Assembly (NCBI RefSeq): GCF_001298265.1
Contig: NZ_LGSZ01000057.1
Span: 1-55,239 of the forward strand
DNA from: Allobosea vaviloviae
Lineage (GTDB): Bacteria > Pseudomonadota > Alphaproteobacteria > Rhizobiales > Beijerinckiaceae
DNA length: 55,239 nucleotides
Reading direction: 5' to 3'
Below, piece by piece: positions 1 through 8,762 of the stretch; the stretch's first letter is position 1, and the number at the start of each line of letters is the position of its first letter. The notes under the pieces are model-generated. The model did not search any database and was not told the DNA's origin. It saw nothing but the letters and a program-made list of their open reading frames with translations. The position numbers and the translations under genes are program-made.

Positions 1-2
1 CT

Positions 3-701
3 CGCTCGAGCGAGCGGCGGCGACGCGATTGGCACCGCGCCTATCTGCGGTCGGTGATGGAACGGGATGCGCGCGAGATATCCTCGGCCGAGCGGCTCGA
101 CCGCCTTCCCGACCTTTTCGGGCTGCTCGCGGCGCGGGCTGGCCAGCTCCTCAACTGGTCGGCGTTGGGCAACGATGCGCGGCTCGACGGAAAGACCGTC
201 GAGCGATATGTCCGTCTGCTCGAGCAGCTCTATCTTGTGCGCCGCGTCCCGGCATGGTCCGGCAATCAGACGCAGCGACTCGTCTCGACGCCAAAGCTTC
301 ACTTTGTCGATTCCGGCCTGCTTGCGACGACGCTGAACCTCGCGACCGCTCAGCTCGCGTTGGATCGCTCGCCATTGGGCTCAGCCCTCGAAAGCTTTGT
401 CTTCGGCGAATTGGCGAAGGCTACCGCAGTGGCCGACGACGAGCTGATGATGTCTCACTATCGCGACAAGGATCAGGTCGAGGTCGATTTCGTCATCGAG
501 AACGGCGCCGGTCTTGTCCTGGGGATCGAAGTGAAAGCGTCGTCGAGCGTGCAGGCGTCGGATTTTCGAGGGCTGCGGCGATTGAAGGACCGTGTCGGAT
601 CGCGTTTTGCGCAAGGGATTGTGCTCTACGATGGAAAGCATGTGCTGCCTTTCGGGGAAAAACTCAGCGCGGCACCGATATCGGTGCTTTGGGCCGAATG
701 A
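3..701 (+). CDS. AAA ATPase with DUF4143 C-terminal domain (5' end outside window)
   Basis: The reading frame is open from the left edge, so this is the C-terminal part (about 232 residues) of a longer protein. The visible part fits the DUF4143 tail of bacterial P-loop ATPases: an RxW..Y..V.ERD-like stretch at the start, a winged-helix-like segment with YVRLLEQLYLVRRVPAW, then a nuclease-like fold with SALESFVFGELAK, VDFVIE and GIEVKAS. The Glu/Asp/Lys pattern of the last part resembles restriction-endonuclease-like folds. The N-terminal Walker motifs would lie upstream of the window. Proteins of this family are common in accessory DNA and their role is poorly known. The family call is firm; the biological role is not. 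Confidence 0.85.
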   Translation, partial: RSSERRRRDWHRAYLRSVMERDAREISSAERLDRLPDLFGLLAARAGQLLNWSALGNDARLDGKTVERYVRLLEQLYLVRRVPAWSGNQTQRLVSTPKLHFVDSGLLATTLNLATAQLALDRSPLGSALESFVFGELAKATAVADDELMMSHYRDKDQVEVDFVIENGAGLVLGIEVKASSSVQASDFRGLRRLKDRVGSRFAQGIVLYDGKHVLPFGEKLSAAPISVLWAE

Positions 702-987
702 GACGCTCATGCCGACGCCTCTCCCGTCCCGCGTCAGGGATGGACGCCCGGATGGGTGAAGACCCGCAGGGGCTTCAGCTTCGCCGACAGCCCGGCCCGC
801 AGGGAGACGCCTTGTGAGCTACTCAATTCAGCAGGGTAGCCGCCCGCCTACTTTGAAAATGAACCTGTTTGTCAATTTTGGTTTGACATCAGGGCGACGG
901 CCAAAAGCGGCTCTCGCAATCACTTTTTAATTCATGGCACAACATCAACGACGATGTTCAAAGAAAATTGAAGCTGAAGCAGCTGTT

Positions 988-1917
988 TCAAGCAATATTG
1001 TCAGATTTTATGGGAGATTTGGCCTGAACCAGCGTGGACGTTGCCTCGGCGATTGCCTCGAACTCCTGGAGAAACGACGGCCGATGCTGCGTCAGATAGC
1101 GCACCACCCGCGCGTTCCCAAGCAGCCTGGCGACATAGGCCTTGACGACCGTGAGCTGAAGGTGTTCGCGGCCGTAGGTATCCTGGATCGAGGTGATCGC
1201 CTCTTGCAAGTTGGCGAGCTCCCGCTCCATGCGGGCCATGGCCTCTGGGGTCACGCCCTTGACCTTCTTCGCCTTATCGCCATCCAGGAGCTGGGCCTGC
1301 GGCGTTCCCGCTAGGATGGCCGAAACATAGCTCACCGTGTAGTTGTTGGCGTTCACCAGCAGCTCCGCAGCCTCGATCTGGCGCAGCGGCCGCATCTTCT
1401 TCAAGATTTCGAAGACGGCCATCGGGCACTGTTTGTCCTTCAGCAGCGACACCGCCTCCGCGCAAATGCCGTGCAGCAGGTTCGTGCGGCGCCGCAGGCT
1501 CGACAGGTTGATGCTGAGGGCCTTTGCAAGCTTCTGCTCCGGCACGCCGCGGCCTATGGCGCGCACGACCATGTTGTGCTCCTGCACCGCTGAGAGCTTG
1601 CTGATACGCTTGTTGTAGGTGAAGGCCTCGTCGTCCGTGGAGACGAGGCACTCGACCTCCGAGACGCCCATGTCTTTCAGAATCTCGATGCGGATGTGGC
1701 CGTCGAGGATCAGGTACAGCCCGTCGCCGGTCCGGCACACCACCGGCGGCTCCACGAGGCCGACCTCGTGGATGGAGGCGGCGATCTGCTGGTACTTCGT
1801 GCTCGCCTTTACGTTGTGACGGAGCGCCTTGACAGGCAAGAGCGTGACGGTGGGCAGCCTGACGCACTCGTCCTCAAAGCCCTGGACCAGGTCGAAGGCG
1901 ATCGCTCCCGCGCTCAT
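988..1917 (-). CDS. ParB/RepB-like protein with RepB C-terminal-type domain
   Basis: A 309-residue protein. The N-terminal half is ParB-like (LPVKALRHN, then LYLILDGHIRIEILKDMG, the ParB box equivalent). The middle is HTH-like (GVPEQKLAKALSINLSSLRRR), and the C-terminal half is helical, as in plasmid partition RepB proteins. The start is the ATG at 1917, which overlaps the TGA of the upstream parB-like gene in an ATGA, so the two are translationally coupled. It is the last gene of a recombinase-ParB-RepB operon. No ParA-type ATPase is next to it, so classical plasmid partition is unlikely. Known: ParB-fold proteins bind DNA and some bind CTP. Inferred: this one acts with the recombinase on a specific site. 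Confidence 0.85.
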   Translation of the reverse strand: MSAGAIAFDLVQGFEDECVRLPTVTLLPVKALRHNVKASTKYQQIAASIHEVGLVEPPVVCRTGDGLYLILDGHIRIEILKDMGVSEVECLVSTDDEAFTYNKRISKLSAVQEHNMVVRAIGRGVPEQKLAKALSINLSSLRRRTNLLHGICAEAVSLLKDKQCPMAVFEILKKMRPLRQIEAAELLVNANNYTVSYVSAILAGTPQAQLLDGDKAKKVKGVTPEAMARMERELANLQEAITSIQDTYGREHLQLTVVKAYVARLLGNARVVRYLTQHRPSFLQEFEAIAEATSTLVQAKSPIKSDNIA

Positions 1918-2816
1918 TGCATCGTCCTCACGTGGGATAGCCGGTCGGCCAGCTCGCGCGGCATGTCGGCGAGTCCCTCCGCCCTGAGCAGGTTCACGAA
2001 GTTCTCGTCGTCGCTGAGCGACCGCATCGCCTCCACGATGAACAGGAGTCGCGTCTGCGTGATGTCGGCCTTCTTGACCAGCAAGCGCTGACGGTCGGCC
2101 TCCTGGCGGTAGACGCGGATCAGCGCCTCCGTTGAGGTCGGCTTCCTCGGCGGCAGCGCACGCCCATATGGCGTCTCGCCCATCTTGGGACCCATCCGCC
2201 GACGCTGGTCCAATAGTCGACGCAGCTTGAACAGCTTGACGCCCGTGATCTTCCCCTCGGTGTAGGCCTGGGCAAGCAGGTCCTGCAGCCCGCCGTCGTC
2301 GGCGCGCGATATCTCCACGGCGACGCTGATCGGGATCGTGCCGTTCTCGACCGCGACGAGAAGGCGCTGCTCGCCCTTCGCCAGGAGGCTCGAGATCATG
2401 TTGACCCACTCGTAGCTAACGCCGATCTTCGCCGCGATCTGGTGGTCCGTGTACCCGCGCTTCGCCATGCCGCGGACGTCCTCCAAGAGATCGATCGCGC
2501 GATGCTGCCTTCTCGCGCAGTTCTCGACGAGGCTCATGACCAGGCAATCCGTCTCCGGGGCGTCGATGACGATCGCCGGAATGTGCGTCTGCCCGAGCTT
2601 GGCGCAGGCCTCCAGACGGCCCTGGCCGCAGACGAGCCCGTATGCAGGCAGGCCATCCTCTCCGATCGCTTGGTTCACGGTGACCGGACGCTTCAGCCCG
2701 ACGCGGCGGATGCTCTCGACCATCTCCTCGAAGTTGCGCTTGTTGCGCACCCTCGGGTTCAGCACCGTGATGCGGTCTATCGGGATCATCTCGACGTTCT
2801 TCGCGTCTTCGCTCAT
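1914..2816 (-). CDS. ParB N-terminal domain protein
   Basis: A 300-residue protein with a clear ParB N-terminal nuclease/CTPase-like domain (IPIDRITVLNPRVRNKRNF, then LVCGQGRLEACAKLG). A KorB/Spo0J-type HTH follows around residues 115-160 (YTDHQIAAKIGVSYEWVNMI). The C-terminal part is basic (DQRRRMGPKMG) and helical. It overlaps by 4 bp both with the recombinase upstream (ATGA at 2813-2816) and with the RepB-like gene downstream (1914-1917). It is clearly different in sequence from the downstream RepB-like protein, so this is not a recent tandem duplication. DNA binding is well supported by the motifs; the target site is unknown. Confidence 0.88.
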   Translation of the reverse strand: MSEDAKNVEMIPIDRITVLNPRVRNKRNFEEMVESIRRVGLKRPVTVNQAIGEDGLPAYGLVCGQGRLEACAKLGQTHIPAIVIDAPETDCLVMSLVENCARRQHRAIDLLEDVRGMAKRGYTDHQIAAKIGVSYEWVNMISSLLAKGEQRLLVAVENGTIPISVAVEISRADDGGLQDLLAQAYTEGKITGVKLFKLRRLLDQRRRMGPKMGETPYGRALPPRKPTSTEALIRVYRQEADRQRLLVKKADITQTRLLFIVEAMRSLSDDENFVNLLRAEGLADMPRELADRLSHVRTMQ

Positions 2817-4381
2817 GCCGCCTCCATGATGCTGGCGCGCGCCGACAGCGCGTAGAGGAAATCAAGGCTCTCGAACCGGTAGCCGTCGAGCGAGAGCCCG
2901 TTGCTCTCGGCGAGGCGCAGGCGAGGCTCTGTCATGTCGATCCGCGGTAGCAGGTAGTAATCACGCGTTGCGCGGTTGCCCTGCGCCATGCGGACGGCGA
3001 CCGTGATGTCGGGGACGAGGTCTGCGTCGAAGCGGATTTTCCAGCGCGGATGCCCGGCCTGCGTCTCGACGCAGCGCGCGATCACGACCGAGGCCGTGAA
3101 TTCCTCGTTGACGGCCAGCAGGTCGGTTTCCCCGTCGATGGCGACCCTGCCACCGGACGCGCGGATCCCGGCGACGACTTCGGCGACGACCTCCGGGTGC
3201 CGGCGGCGCAGCTCGCGGTTGTCCTCGATGTAGCGATAGTCGCGTTCCGGCCTATAGCCGACGAGTTCGTAGGCGCGCAGCAGGCTGCCGAAGCGGGTGG
3301 CGAAGACGCTGCTGGACGGCATCGCCTCCCGCTCGTCGATGACCAGGCTCGACAGGGCTCCGACCTCGGAGAGAAGATCTCGCAAAAGCGCCAGGAGCTC
3401 GTCGTCGCTGAGCTTGCGCGAGCGCTCCTCGATGATGGCAAGCGCAGCCGCTTGCATCTGCATCTCGACGATCGGCGCGAACGCGCCCGGCGCCCGGACC
3501 CATTGCCCGGGCGCGTTGACCACCCGCCGCTGCTTCAGCCGGAAGGAAACCCGATTGAAGACGTTGTCGCCGACGTATTTCGCATTCGTCAGGACCTCGT
3601 GCACCGTCGCCCTGTTCCAGGGCCTGCCAAGGTCGGTGACGACGCCTTCGGCGTTCAAGACGTCGGCGATCCCACGCTCGCTGAGCCCCTCGATCACGAA
3701 CATCCTGTACATACGCCGGACGGCCTCAACCTCGTCCGACGGGCCCGGGACAAGGATGACCCGATCGGTCTGCAGGCTCTTGCGGTCGCCGAGCGACAGC
3801 TCGAACTTCCGGTTGCCGCGCTCGTCCAACAGCATCCGGCGCAGGCCGAAGCCGGCCATGCCGCCCTGCCTGAAGCCCTTCTTGATCAGGCGGGACTGAC
3901 CGGCATGGACCTTGTCGGACAGCTCGCGGCTATACTCGCCGGCCATCATGCGCTTCATCGACTTGACAACGTTCGAGATCGTGCTGCCGTCGTTCTCGAA
4001 CTGCTCCGCGCAGTAATGAACGCTGACGCCCGCCCGCGCGCAGAGGTACTCGTAGAACGCCGCCTCGTCGGCGTTCTGGAACCGGCCCCATCGGCTGACG
4101 TCGTAGGCGATGACGACCTCGAAGTCGGCCCGACCGGATTGGATGTCGATCATCAGGCTCTGATGACCAGGCCGATTATCGGCCCTCAGGCCGCTCTTGC
4201 CGGCATCCTCGTAGGTCCGCACGACCTCGAAGCCGCGACGCTCGGCGTAGGCCCTGATCGCCGCAAGCTGGTTCTCCGGAGAGAACTCCTGGAGGTCGGT
4301 CGACATCCGGACGTAGGCCACGGCGCGCACCCGCCCCTGGAGCCCGACGCCTGCAATGCGATCACCGACGCGATCCCCCAT
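2813..4381 (-). CDS. Large serine recombinase
   Basis: A 522-residue protein. The resolvase-like catalytic domain starts near residue 20 with AYVRMSTDLQEFSPENQ; the Ser of YVRMS (about residue 27) is the expected nucleophile. DVSRWGRF and the later EYSRELSDKV match the conserved Arg-containing motifs of the large serine recombinases. Residues about 200-300 are the recombinase domain (SERGIADVLNAEGV, WNRATVHEVLTNAKYVGDNVFN). The remaining 200 residues are less typical of phage integrases. First gene of a three-gene operon with 4-bp overlaps, divergent from a small HTH-like gene at 4456. Such enzymes insert, excise or invert DNA at specific sites. No attachment site was identified here. Confidence 0.92.
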   Translation of the reverse strand: MGDRVGDRIAGVGLQGRVRAVAYVRMSTDLQEFSPENQLAAIRAYAERRGFEVVRTYEDAGKSGLRADNRPGHQSLMIDIQSGRADFEVVIAYDVSRWGRFQNADEAAFYEYLCARAGVSVHYCAEQFENDGSTISNVVKSMKRMMAGEYSRELSDKVHAGQSRLIKKGFRQGGMAGFGLRRMLLDERGNRKFELSLGDRKSLQTDRVILVPGPSDEVEAVRRMYRMFVIEGLSERGIADVLNAEGVVTDLGRPWNRATVHEVLTNAKYVGDNVFNRVSFRLKQRRVVNAPGQWVRAPGAFAPIVEMQMQAAALAIIEERSRKLSDDELLALLRDLLSEVGALSSLVIDEREAMPSSSVFATRFGSLLRAYELVGYRPERDYRYIEDNRELRRRHPEVVAEVVAGIRASGGRVAIDGETDLLAVNEEFTASVVIARCVETQAGHPRWKIRFDADLVPDITVAVRMAQGNRATRDYYLLPRIDMTEPRLRLAESNGLSLDGYRFESLDFLYALSARASIMEAA

Positions 4382-4413
4382 AAGACCTCAACCATCGCTC
4401 CCGCAAACTCTGC

Positions 4414-4432
4414 CGCCCGCGAGCGGCGGGCG
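4414..4432. promoter_or_regulatory. Inverted repeat between recombinase operon and HTH gene
   Basis: CGCCCGC-GAGCG-GCGGGCG is a perfect 7-bp inverted repeat in the 74-bp divergent intergenic region between the recombinase start (4381) and the small HTH-like gene (4456). Its position suits an operator read by the HTH protein or one of the ParB proteins. It could also form an mRNA hairpin in the leader of the rightward gene. Function is inferred from position only. Confidence 0.4.
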
Positions 4433-4455
4433 CATTCAAGGGGCTGGAGGTCGGA

Positions 4456-4833
4456 ATGTCTTTTCCCGAGACGGGCAAGGTTTTTCCAAATGGCAGAGCA
4501 GGCGACGAGAAGTTCGCCAAGCTCGTCGCGAACGTCCTATGTCGCGCACTCGGCGAGAGGTCATCCGCCATCAAGGTGGTGGCACGCTGGACGGGCGCCG
4601 GAGAGCGCACCGTCAAGAACTGGTTCGTCGCCAAGAACGCGCCGTCCGGCGATCATTTCCTGGAACTCGTCCGACACTGCCCGGACATGCTCGACGAGTT
4701 CCTCGCGGCGGCAGGTCAGAAGGAGCGGCTGGCTGGCGTCAGCGTGCGGGCGGCGCGCCTTGCCCTCGTCACGTCGATCCTTGCGCTCGACAAGCTTATG
4801 GAGACTGAGGACGGGGACGCCAAGTTGCGCTGA
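4456..4833 (+). CDS. Small HTH-like protein divergent from the recombinase operon
   Basis: A 125-residue protein preceded by a good ribosome binding site (GGAGGT about 5 bases before the ATG). The segment AIKVVARWTGAGERTVKNWF reads like a helix-turn-helix, followed by APSGDHFLELVRHCPDMLDEFL. The C-terminal helix ARLALVTSILALDKLM may serve for dimerisation. It has no signal peptide. It probably regulates the divergent recombinase-ParB-RepB operon or itself, but this rests on position. I do not recognise a named family. Confidence 0.7.
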   Translation: MSFPETGKVFPNGRAGDEKFAKLVANVLCRALGERSSAIKVVARWTGAGERTVKNWFVAKNAPSGDHFLELVRHCPDMLDEFLAAAGQKERLAGVSVRAARLALVTSILALDKLMETEDGDAKLR

Positions 4834-5001
4834 ACCAATCTCAGATAAGACAGCGCGTTAGGTGTTTCATCCCGAGAGCACGTCCGACCATCTCATCCTC
4901 ATGCAGTCTACCCGAAACCGCACACGCAATATGCGCCAATAGCCGCCGTTGAGCGAGTTGCGTTAAGCCGACGTTCGTTTGAACTGCGGAACGAGCTATT
5001 T

Positions 5002-5016
5002 ATTAGATCCGCTAAT
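5002..5016. promoter_or_regulatory. LysR-type binding dyad upstream of the hydrolase operon
   Basis: ATTAG-ATCCG-CTAAT is a perfect dyad with the T-N11-A geometry of LysR-type regulator boxes. It lies about 85 bp upstream of the first gene of the secreted-enzyme operon. A nearly identical box (one mismatch) sits right before the LysR gene at 11400-11414, and a CGCCTAATC element also occurs in both promoters (5036 and about 11435). This links the two units as one probable regulon. Confidence 0.6.
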
Positions 5017-5098
5017 TGGTCCTAGTGGATCAGGACGCCTAATCGAAGATTGCCTCAGCCGCTAGGTTGTTCGGACGCTGATAGCGACCGAGGGACCG

Positions 5099-6187
5099 AT
5101 GCCTGTAACCACCAACCGCACCCCACGACTGGCGCTGATAATCGGCGCTGCCTTGCTGGCCTCTCTACCGGCGCTGGCGCAGCAGGCCAGCCGTGCCGAG
5201 CCCCTCGCGATTCAGGATCAGGGCAGCTTCGCCGTCGGCGGGACCGTGGTGCGCACCCCCGGGACCTACGAGAACAACAAGCCGACCGCTGCGGGACAGT
5301 CGCTTCACGGCGATCACCTCTACGCCTTCTATCAGGTTCCCCGCAGCCCCAAGGCACTCCCCATCGTCATGTTGCACGGCGCCTTCCAGTCGGCGCGGAG
5401 TTGGGAGACCACCTCGGACGGGCGCGAGGGCTTCCAGACCCTGTTCCTGCGCCGCGGTTTCCCGGTTTATCTCGTCGACCAGCCGCGTCGCGGGCGTGCC
5501 GGCAACAGTACGGTCGGGATGGCGGTCGAACCCACCCCCTATGACCAGCTCTTTTTCGATCAGTTCCGGCTCGGCAAATGGCCGAACTACTTCGACGGCG
5601 TCCAGTTCGATCGCAAGCCTGAGACGCTGGACCAGTTCTTCCGCTCAGTGACGCCAAACACCGGGCCATACGATGCCGGCGTCATTTCCAACGCGATGGC
5701 GGCGCTGTTCGCCAGGACTGGTCCGGCGATCCTGTTCACGCATTCCCAGGGCGGCGGCCCCGGCTGGTTAACGGCGATCAAGAACGAAAACGTCAAGGCG
5801 ATCGTGGCCTTTGAACCGGGCAGCGGCTTTATCTTCCCGGAAGGCGAACTGCCGCCGGCGATGCCGAGCGCAGCCGGCACCCTGTCGCCCGAGGCCGTGC
5901 CGTCGGCGGATTTCCAGAAGCTCACCCGCATTCCGATCGTCATCTATTACGGCGACAATTTTCCTGTCGAGCCGACGACGGAGCGTGGGCAGGACAACTG
6001 GCGGGTGCGGCTGGCGATGGCCAAGCTCTGGGTCGCCGCCATCAACAAGCATGGCGGTGACGCGCGCCTCGTGCATCTCCCCCAGATCGGCATCAAGGGC
6101 AACACGCACTTCCCGTTCTCGGACCTGAACAATGTCGAGATCGCCAACCTGGTCTCGAAATTCCTGGCCGAGAAGAAGCTGGACTGA
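5099..6187 (+). CDS. Secreted alpha/beta hydrolase
   Basis: A 362-residue protein with a Sec signal peptide (hydrophobic stretch LALIIGAALLASLPALAQ). The alpha/beta hydrolase fold is shown by the oxyanion-hole motif IVMLHGAFQSARSW, the nucleophile elbow FTHSQGG (Ser) and a late His in GNTHFPFSD. A GAGGGA ribosome binding site stands about 5 bases before the ATG. It is the first gene of a unit running to about 10.5 kb in which most products are exported. The substrate cannot be named; such enzymes are usually esterases. Probably under control of the LysR protein encoded at 10504-11397. Confidence 0.88.
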   Translation: MPVTTNRTPRLALIIGAALLASLPALAQQASRAEPLAIQDQGSFAVGGTVVRTPGTYENNKPTAAGQSLHGDHLYAFYQVPRSPKALPIVMLHGAFQSARSWETTSDGREGFQTLFLRRGFPVYLVDQPRRGRAGNSTVGMAVEPTPYDQLFFDQFRLGKWPNYFDGVQFDRKPETLDQFFRSVTPNTGPYDAGVISNAMAALFARTGPAILFTHSQGGGPGWLTAIKNENVKAIVAFEPGSGFIFPEGELPPAMPSAAGTLSPEAVPSADFQKLTRIPIVIYYGDNFPVEPTTERGQDNWRVRLAMAKLWVAAINKHGGDARLVHLPQIGIKGNTHFPFSDLNNVEIANLVSKFLAEKKLD

Positions 6188-6240
6188 CGCTGGCCCGTGG
6201 CGCCCGGCAGTCCCGATTCTCGATTTGAAAGGCGATCACC

Positions 6241-7314
6241 ATGAACCGCAGAACCATCCTCAAGGCCGCCGCCGTAACGGCAGCGGCAGGGTTCTTTGCA
6301 CGCAAGGCCAATGCCGCAGACTACAAGCAGAACGCGTTTGGCCTCGCCTATGAGGGCGCCATCACCAAAAACGAGCCCGGCAAGGTCAACATCCACCCGG
6401 TGGACTACAAGCTGGGCGGGCTGGATATCGCCGCCAACGTTTACACCCCGGCCGGCTACGCCGCAGACAAGAGCTATCCGGCGATCGTCGTCGCCCACCC
6501 GAACGGCGGCGTGAAGGAACAGGTCGCGGGGCTCTATGCCCAGCGGCTGGCCGGCGATGGCTATATCGCGATCACGGCTGATGCCGCCTATCAGGGCGGC
6601 AGCGGCGGCCAGCCCCGCAACGTCGACAAGCCTCAGTTCCGGACCGAAGACGTCCATGGTATGGCCGACTTCATCACCCGCTTCGCAGGCGTCGATGCCG
6701 GGCGCGTCGGCCTGCTCGGCATCTGCGGCGGCGGTGGCTATGCCCTCGCCGCAGCGAAGGTCGACAAGCGGTTCAGGTCGATCGCGACGCTCAGCATGTT
6801 CAATTCGGGACGTGTCCGCCGCAACGGCTTCGCCGATTCGCAGCTGAAGACCGTTCAGGAGCGCCTGCAGCAGGTGTCGCAGGCTCGTGCCCAGGAGGCG
6901 GCCGGTGGCGCGATCCTCTACTCGGGCGACGCCAACCTGAGCGATGCCCAGATCGCGAAGCTGCCCTTCGAGATGTACCGGCAGGGTTACGAGTACTACT
7001 GGAAGTCGCACGCGCACCCGAACTCGACGTTCAAATATACGACCAGCAGCCTGCTGGATCTGATGCGCTGGGATGCGACCGAGCAGATGGAGCTGATCGA
7101 CCAGCCGCTCCTGATGATTGCCGGTAGCAAGGCCGACAGCCTCTACATGACCAGGGACGCCTTCCCCAAGGCGCCCGGCACCAGGGACAAGGAGCTCTTC
7201 GAGATCGAAGGCGCCACCCACATCGAGACCTATTGGGTGCCCCAATACGTCGATGTCGCCATGGCCAAGCTGGCTCCGTTCTTCGCCCGCACCCTCGTCG
7301 CCGGTCGCACCTGA
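6241..7314 (+). CDS. Tat-exported dienelactone-hydrolase-like alpha/beta hydrolase
   Basis: A 357-residue protein with a twin-arginine signal ([20 protein letters not shown], cleavage near ANAAD). The nucleophile elbow is [11 protein letters not shown], with Cys in place of Ser, as in dienelactone hydrolases and YcjY-like proteins. [15 protein letters not shown] is the oxyanion region, MIAGSKADS carries the likely acid and GATHIETYW the His. It follows the previous hydrolase by 53 bases on the same strand. Tat export suggests folding before transport. The substrate is unknown. Confidence 0.88.
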   Translation: MNRRTILKAAAVTAAAGFFARKANAADYKQNAFGLAYEGAITKNEPGKVNIHPVDYKLGGLDIAANVYTPAGYAADKSYPAIVVAHPNGGVKEQVAGLYAQRLAGDGYIAITADAAYQGGSGGQPRNVDKPQFRTEDVHGMADFITRFAGVDAGRVGLLGICGGGGYALAAAKVDKRFRSIATLSMFNSGRVRRNGFADSQLKTVQERLQQVSQARAQEAAGGAILYSGDANLSDAQIAKLPFEMYRQGYEYYWKSHAHPNSTFKYTTSSLLDLMRWDATEQMELIDQPLLMIAGSKADSLYMTRDAFPKAPGTRDKELFEIEGATHIETYWVPQYVDVAMAKLAPFFARTLVAGRT

Positions 7315-7350
7315 CCTGTCAGCCACGATCCAGAATCGAAGGAGTCTCTC

Positions 7351-7770
7351 ATGCGATCAATCCGCAATGCATCTGTCGCTGTCCTGCTGCTAGGAGCCCC
7401 CATGCCGGCGTTCGCCCAAGCCCAGACGCCCACCGCGGCTCAGCCGGCAACGGCGAAGCCGCCGTCCCGCGCCCAGCAGCTCATGGGCGACATTGCCCCC
7501 AAGATGGCGGAGCTGACCGACAACGTCCTGTTCGGCGACATCTGGGAGCGTCCCGGCCTTGCCAAGCGCGACCGCAGCCTGATCACGGTCGCGGCCCTGA
7601 TCGCCTTGAACCGCCCCGAGCAGCTGCGCTCGCACATGGCGCTCGCGCGCACCAATGGCGTCAAGGAGGAGGAGATCGTCGAGGCGATCACGCAGCTCGC
7701 TTTCTACGCCGGCTGGCCCAACGCCATCGCCGCGATCAACGTTGCCCGCGACGTCTTCAAACCGAAGTGA
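7351..7770 (+). CDS. Exported carboxymuconolactone-decarboxylase-like protein
   Basis: A 139-residue protein with a signal peptide ([16 protein letters not shown]) ahead of a CMD/AhpD-like domain: [26 protein letters not shown], then [19 protein letters not shown] and [14 protein letters not shown]. It has no CxxC, so it is of the decarboxylase type and not the AhpD peroxidase type. Signal-peptide versions often stand next to cupins and hydrolases, as here. A GGAG site precedes the ATG. The exact reaction is unknown. Confidence 0.88.
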   Translation: MRSIRNASVAVLLLGAPMPAFAQAQTPTAAQPATAKPPSRAQQLMGDIAPKMAELTDNVLFGDIWERPGLAKRDRSLITVAALIALNRPEQLRSHMALARTNGVKEEEIVEAITQLAFYAGWPNAIAAINVARDVFKPK

Positions 7771-7778
7771 GAATCGTG

Positions 7779-8249
7779 ATGTCAGCCAAGATCCTCGCCG
7801 TCGTCGCAGGGCTGATGCCGGCGGCGGAAGCTATCGCCCAGACGTCGCAGCCCGTCACGGTCCAGCGTGCCGGCTCCCAGCCGCCAAGCGTGGGCGCAGC
7901 GCAGAACTTCACCGGCGCGGTCCGTGTCGACGGCCGTTTCCAGGGCAGCGCGCCGGCACGGATCAGCGGCGGCACCGTCACCTTCGAGCCTGGCGCGCGG
8001 ACGGCCTGGCACACCCATCCGCTCGGCCAGACCCTGATCGTTACCGCCGGCGTCGGTCTCGTGCAGCACTGGGGCGGGCCGATCCAGGAGATCAAGCCGG
8101 GCGACACTGTCTGGATTCCGCCGGGCGTAAAGCACTGGCATGGCGCCTCAGTGGCGAGCGGCATGACCCATGTCGCGATCTCCGAGGCGCTCGACGGCAA
8201 GACCGTGGACTGGCTGGAGCATGTCTCCGACGAACAGTACAAGCGCTAG
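7779..8249 (+). CDS. Exported cupin ((R)-mandelonitrile lyase-like)
   Basis: A protein of about 156 residues with a short signal peptide ([17 protein letters not shown]). The cupin metal site is clear: [17 protein letters not shown] gives two His and the [13 protein letters not shown] segment gives the later His. It resembles the small cupins annotated as (R)-mandelonitrile lyase or as CMD partners. The ATG at 7779 was chosen; it follows the CMD gene stop by only 8 bases, which suggests coupled expression. Whether it is an enzyme or a binding protein cannot be told. Confidence 0.87.
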   Translation: MSAKILAVVAGLMPAAEAIAQTSQPVTVQRAGSQPPSVGAAQNFTGAVRVDGRFQGSAPARISGGTVTFEPGARTAWHTHPLGQTLIVTAGVGLVQHWGGPIQEIKPGDTVWIPPGVKHWHGASVASGMTHVAISEALDGKTVDWLEHVSDEQYKR

Positions 8250-8262
8250 GAACGACGCGTTC

Positions 8263-8745
8263 ATGAGAATCCCCAAGCTCCCGCTCGCCGTGGCAGGCCT
8301 GTCGATGGCCGCAGTCCTCACGGTGGGCTGGCAGGTCCATGCCGAGGCGACGCGGGCGACGTTCCCCGCGCTCGACAAGCTGGTGCATTACACCACCGTC
8401 AAGCGCGGCGACGTCACCGAGCACATCATGACCACGCCGGCGGCGATCGATGCAGTGAAGAACCGCCAGCCGATCCCGGCGGGCACGCATTTCGTGCTGG
8501 TCGACTACCGCGAGGGCAAGGTCTTCCGCTACTTCGTGATGGAGAAGGGCCAGGGCTGGGGCGCCGACTATGACGAACGCCGCCGCACCGGCGACTGGCA
8601 GTTCCAGTGGTTCTGGCCCGACAAGACGATCAACACGGCCGAGAACACCGCCCGCTGCCAATCCTGCCACCAGAGCCAGTCGGGCGCTGAGTATCTCTTC
8701 ACCGGCTCGCGCATTCCCCGCTTCAACGGCACGCCGATCGAATAG
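8263..8745 (+). CDS. Cytochrome P460-like haem protein, exported
   Basis: A 160-residue protein with a Sec signal peptide (LAVAGLSMAAVLTVGWQVHA). A single c-type haem motif CQSCH lies near the C-terminus, preceded by DWQFQWFWPDKTIN, as in the cytochrome P460 family. It should lie in the periplasm and carry covalently bound haem. It starts 13 bases after the cupin stop. The neighbouring DUF4405 membrane protein may be its electron partner (inference). Confidence 0.85.
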   Translation: MRIPKLPLAVAGLSMAAVLTVGWQVHAEATRATFPALDKLVHYTTVKRGDVTEHIMTTPAAIDAVKNRQPIPAGTHFVLVDYREGKVFRYFVMEKGQGWGADYDERRRTGDWQFQWFWPDKTINTAENTARCQSCHQSQSGAEYLFTGSRIPRFNGTPIE

Positions 8746-8762
8746 GCGCAGGAGGTCGCGAC

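Noticed and set aside
3050..4861. Long plus-strand open frame opposite the serine recombinase
   Set aside because: The translation is Arg/Asp/Pro-rich without any family motif, and the minus strand has an intact recombinase. It is a GC-rich mirror frame.
5947..7326. Long minus-strand frame opposite the Tat-exported hydrolase
   Set aside because: No domain, and the plus strand encodes clear hydrolase motifs.
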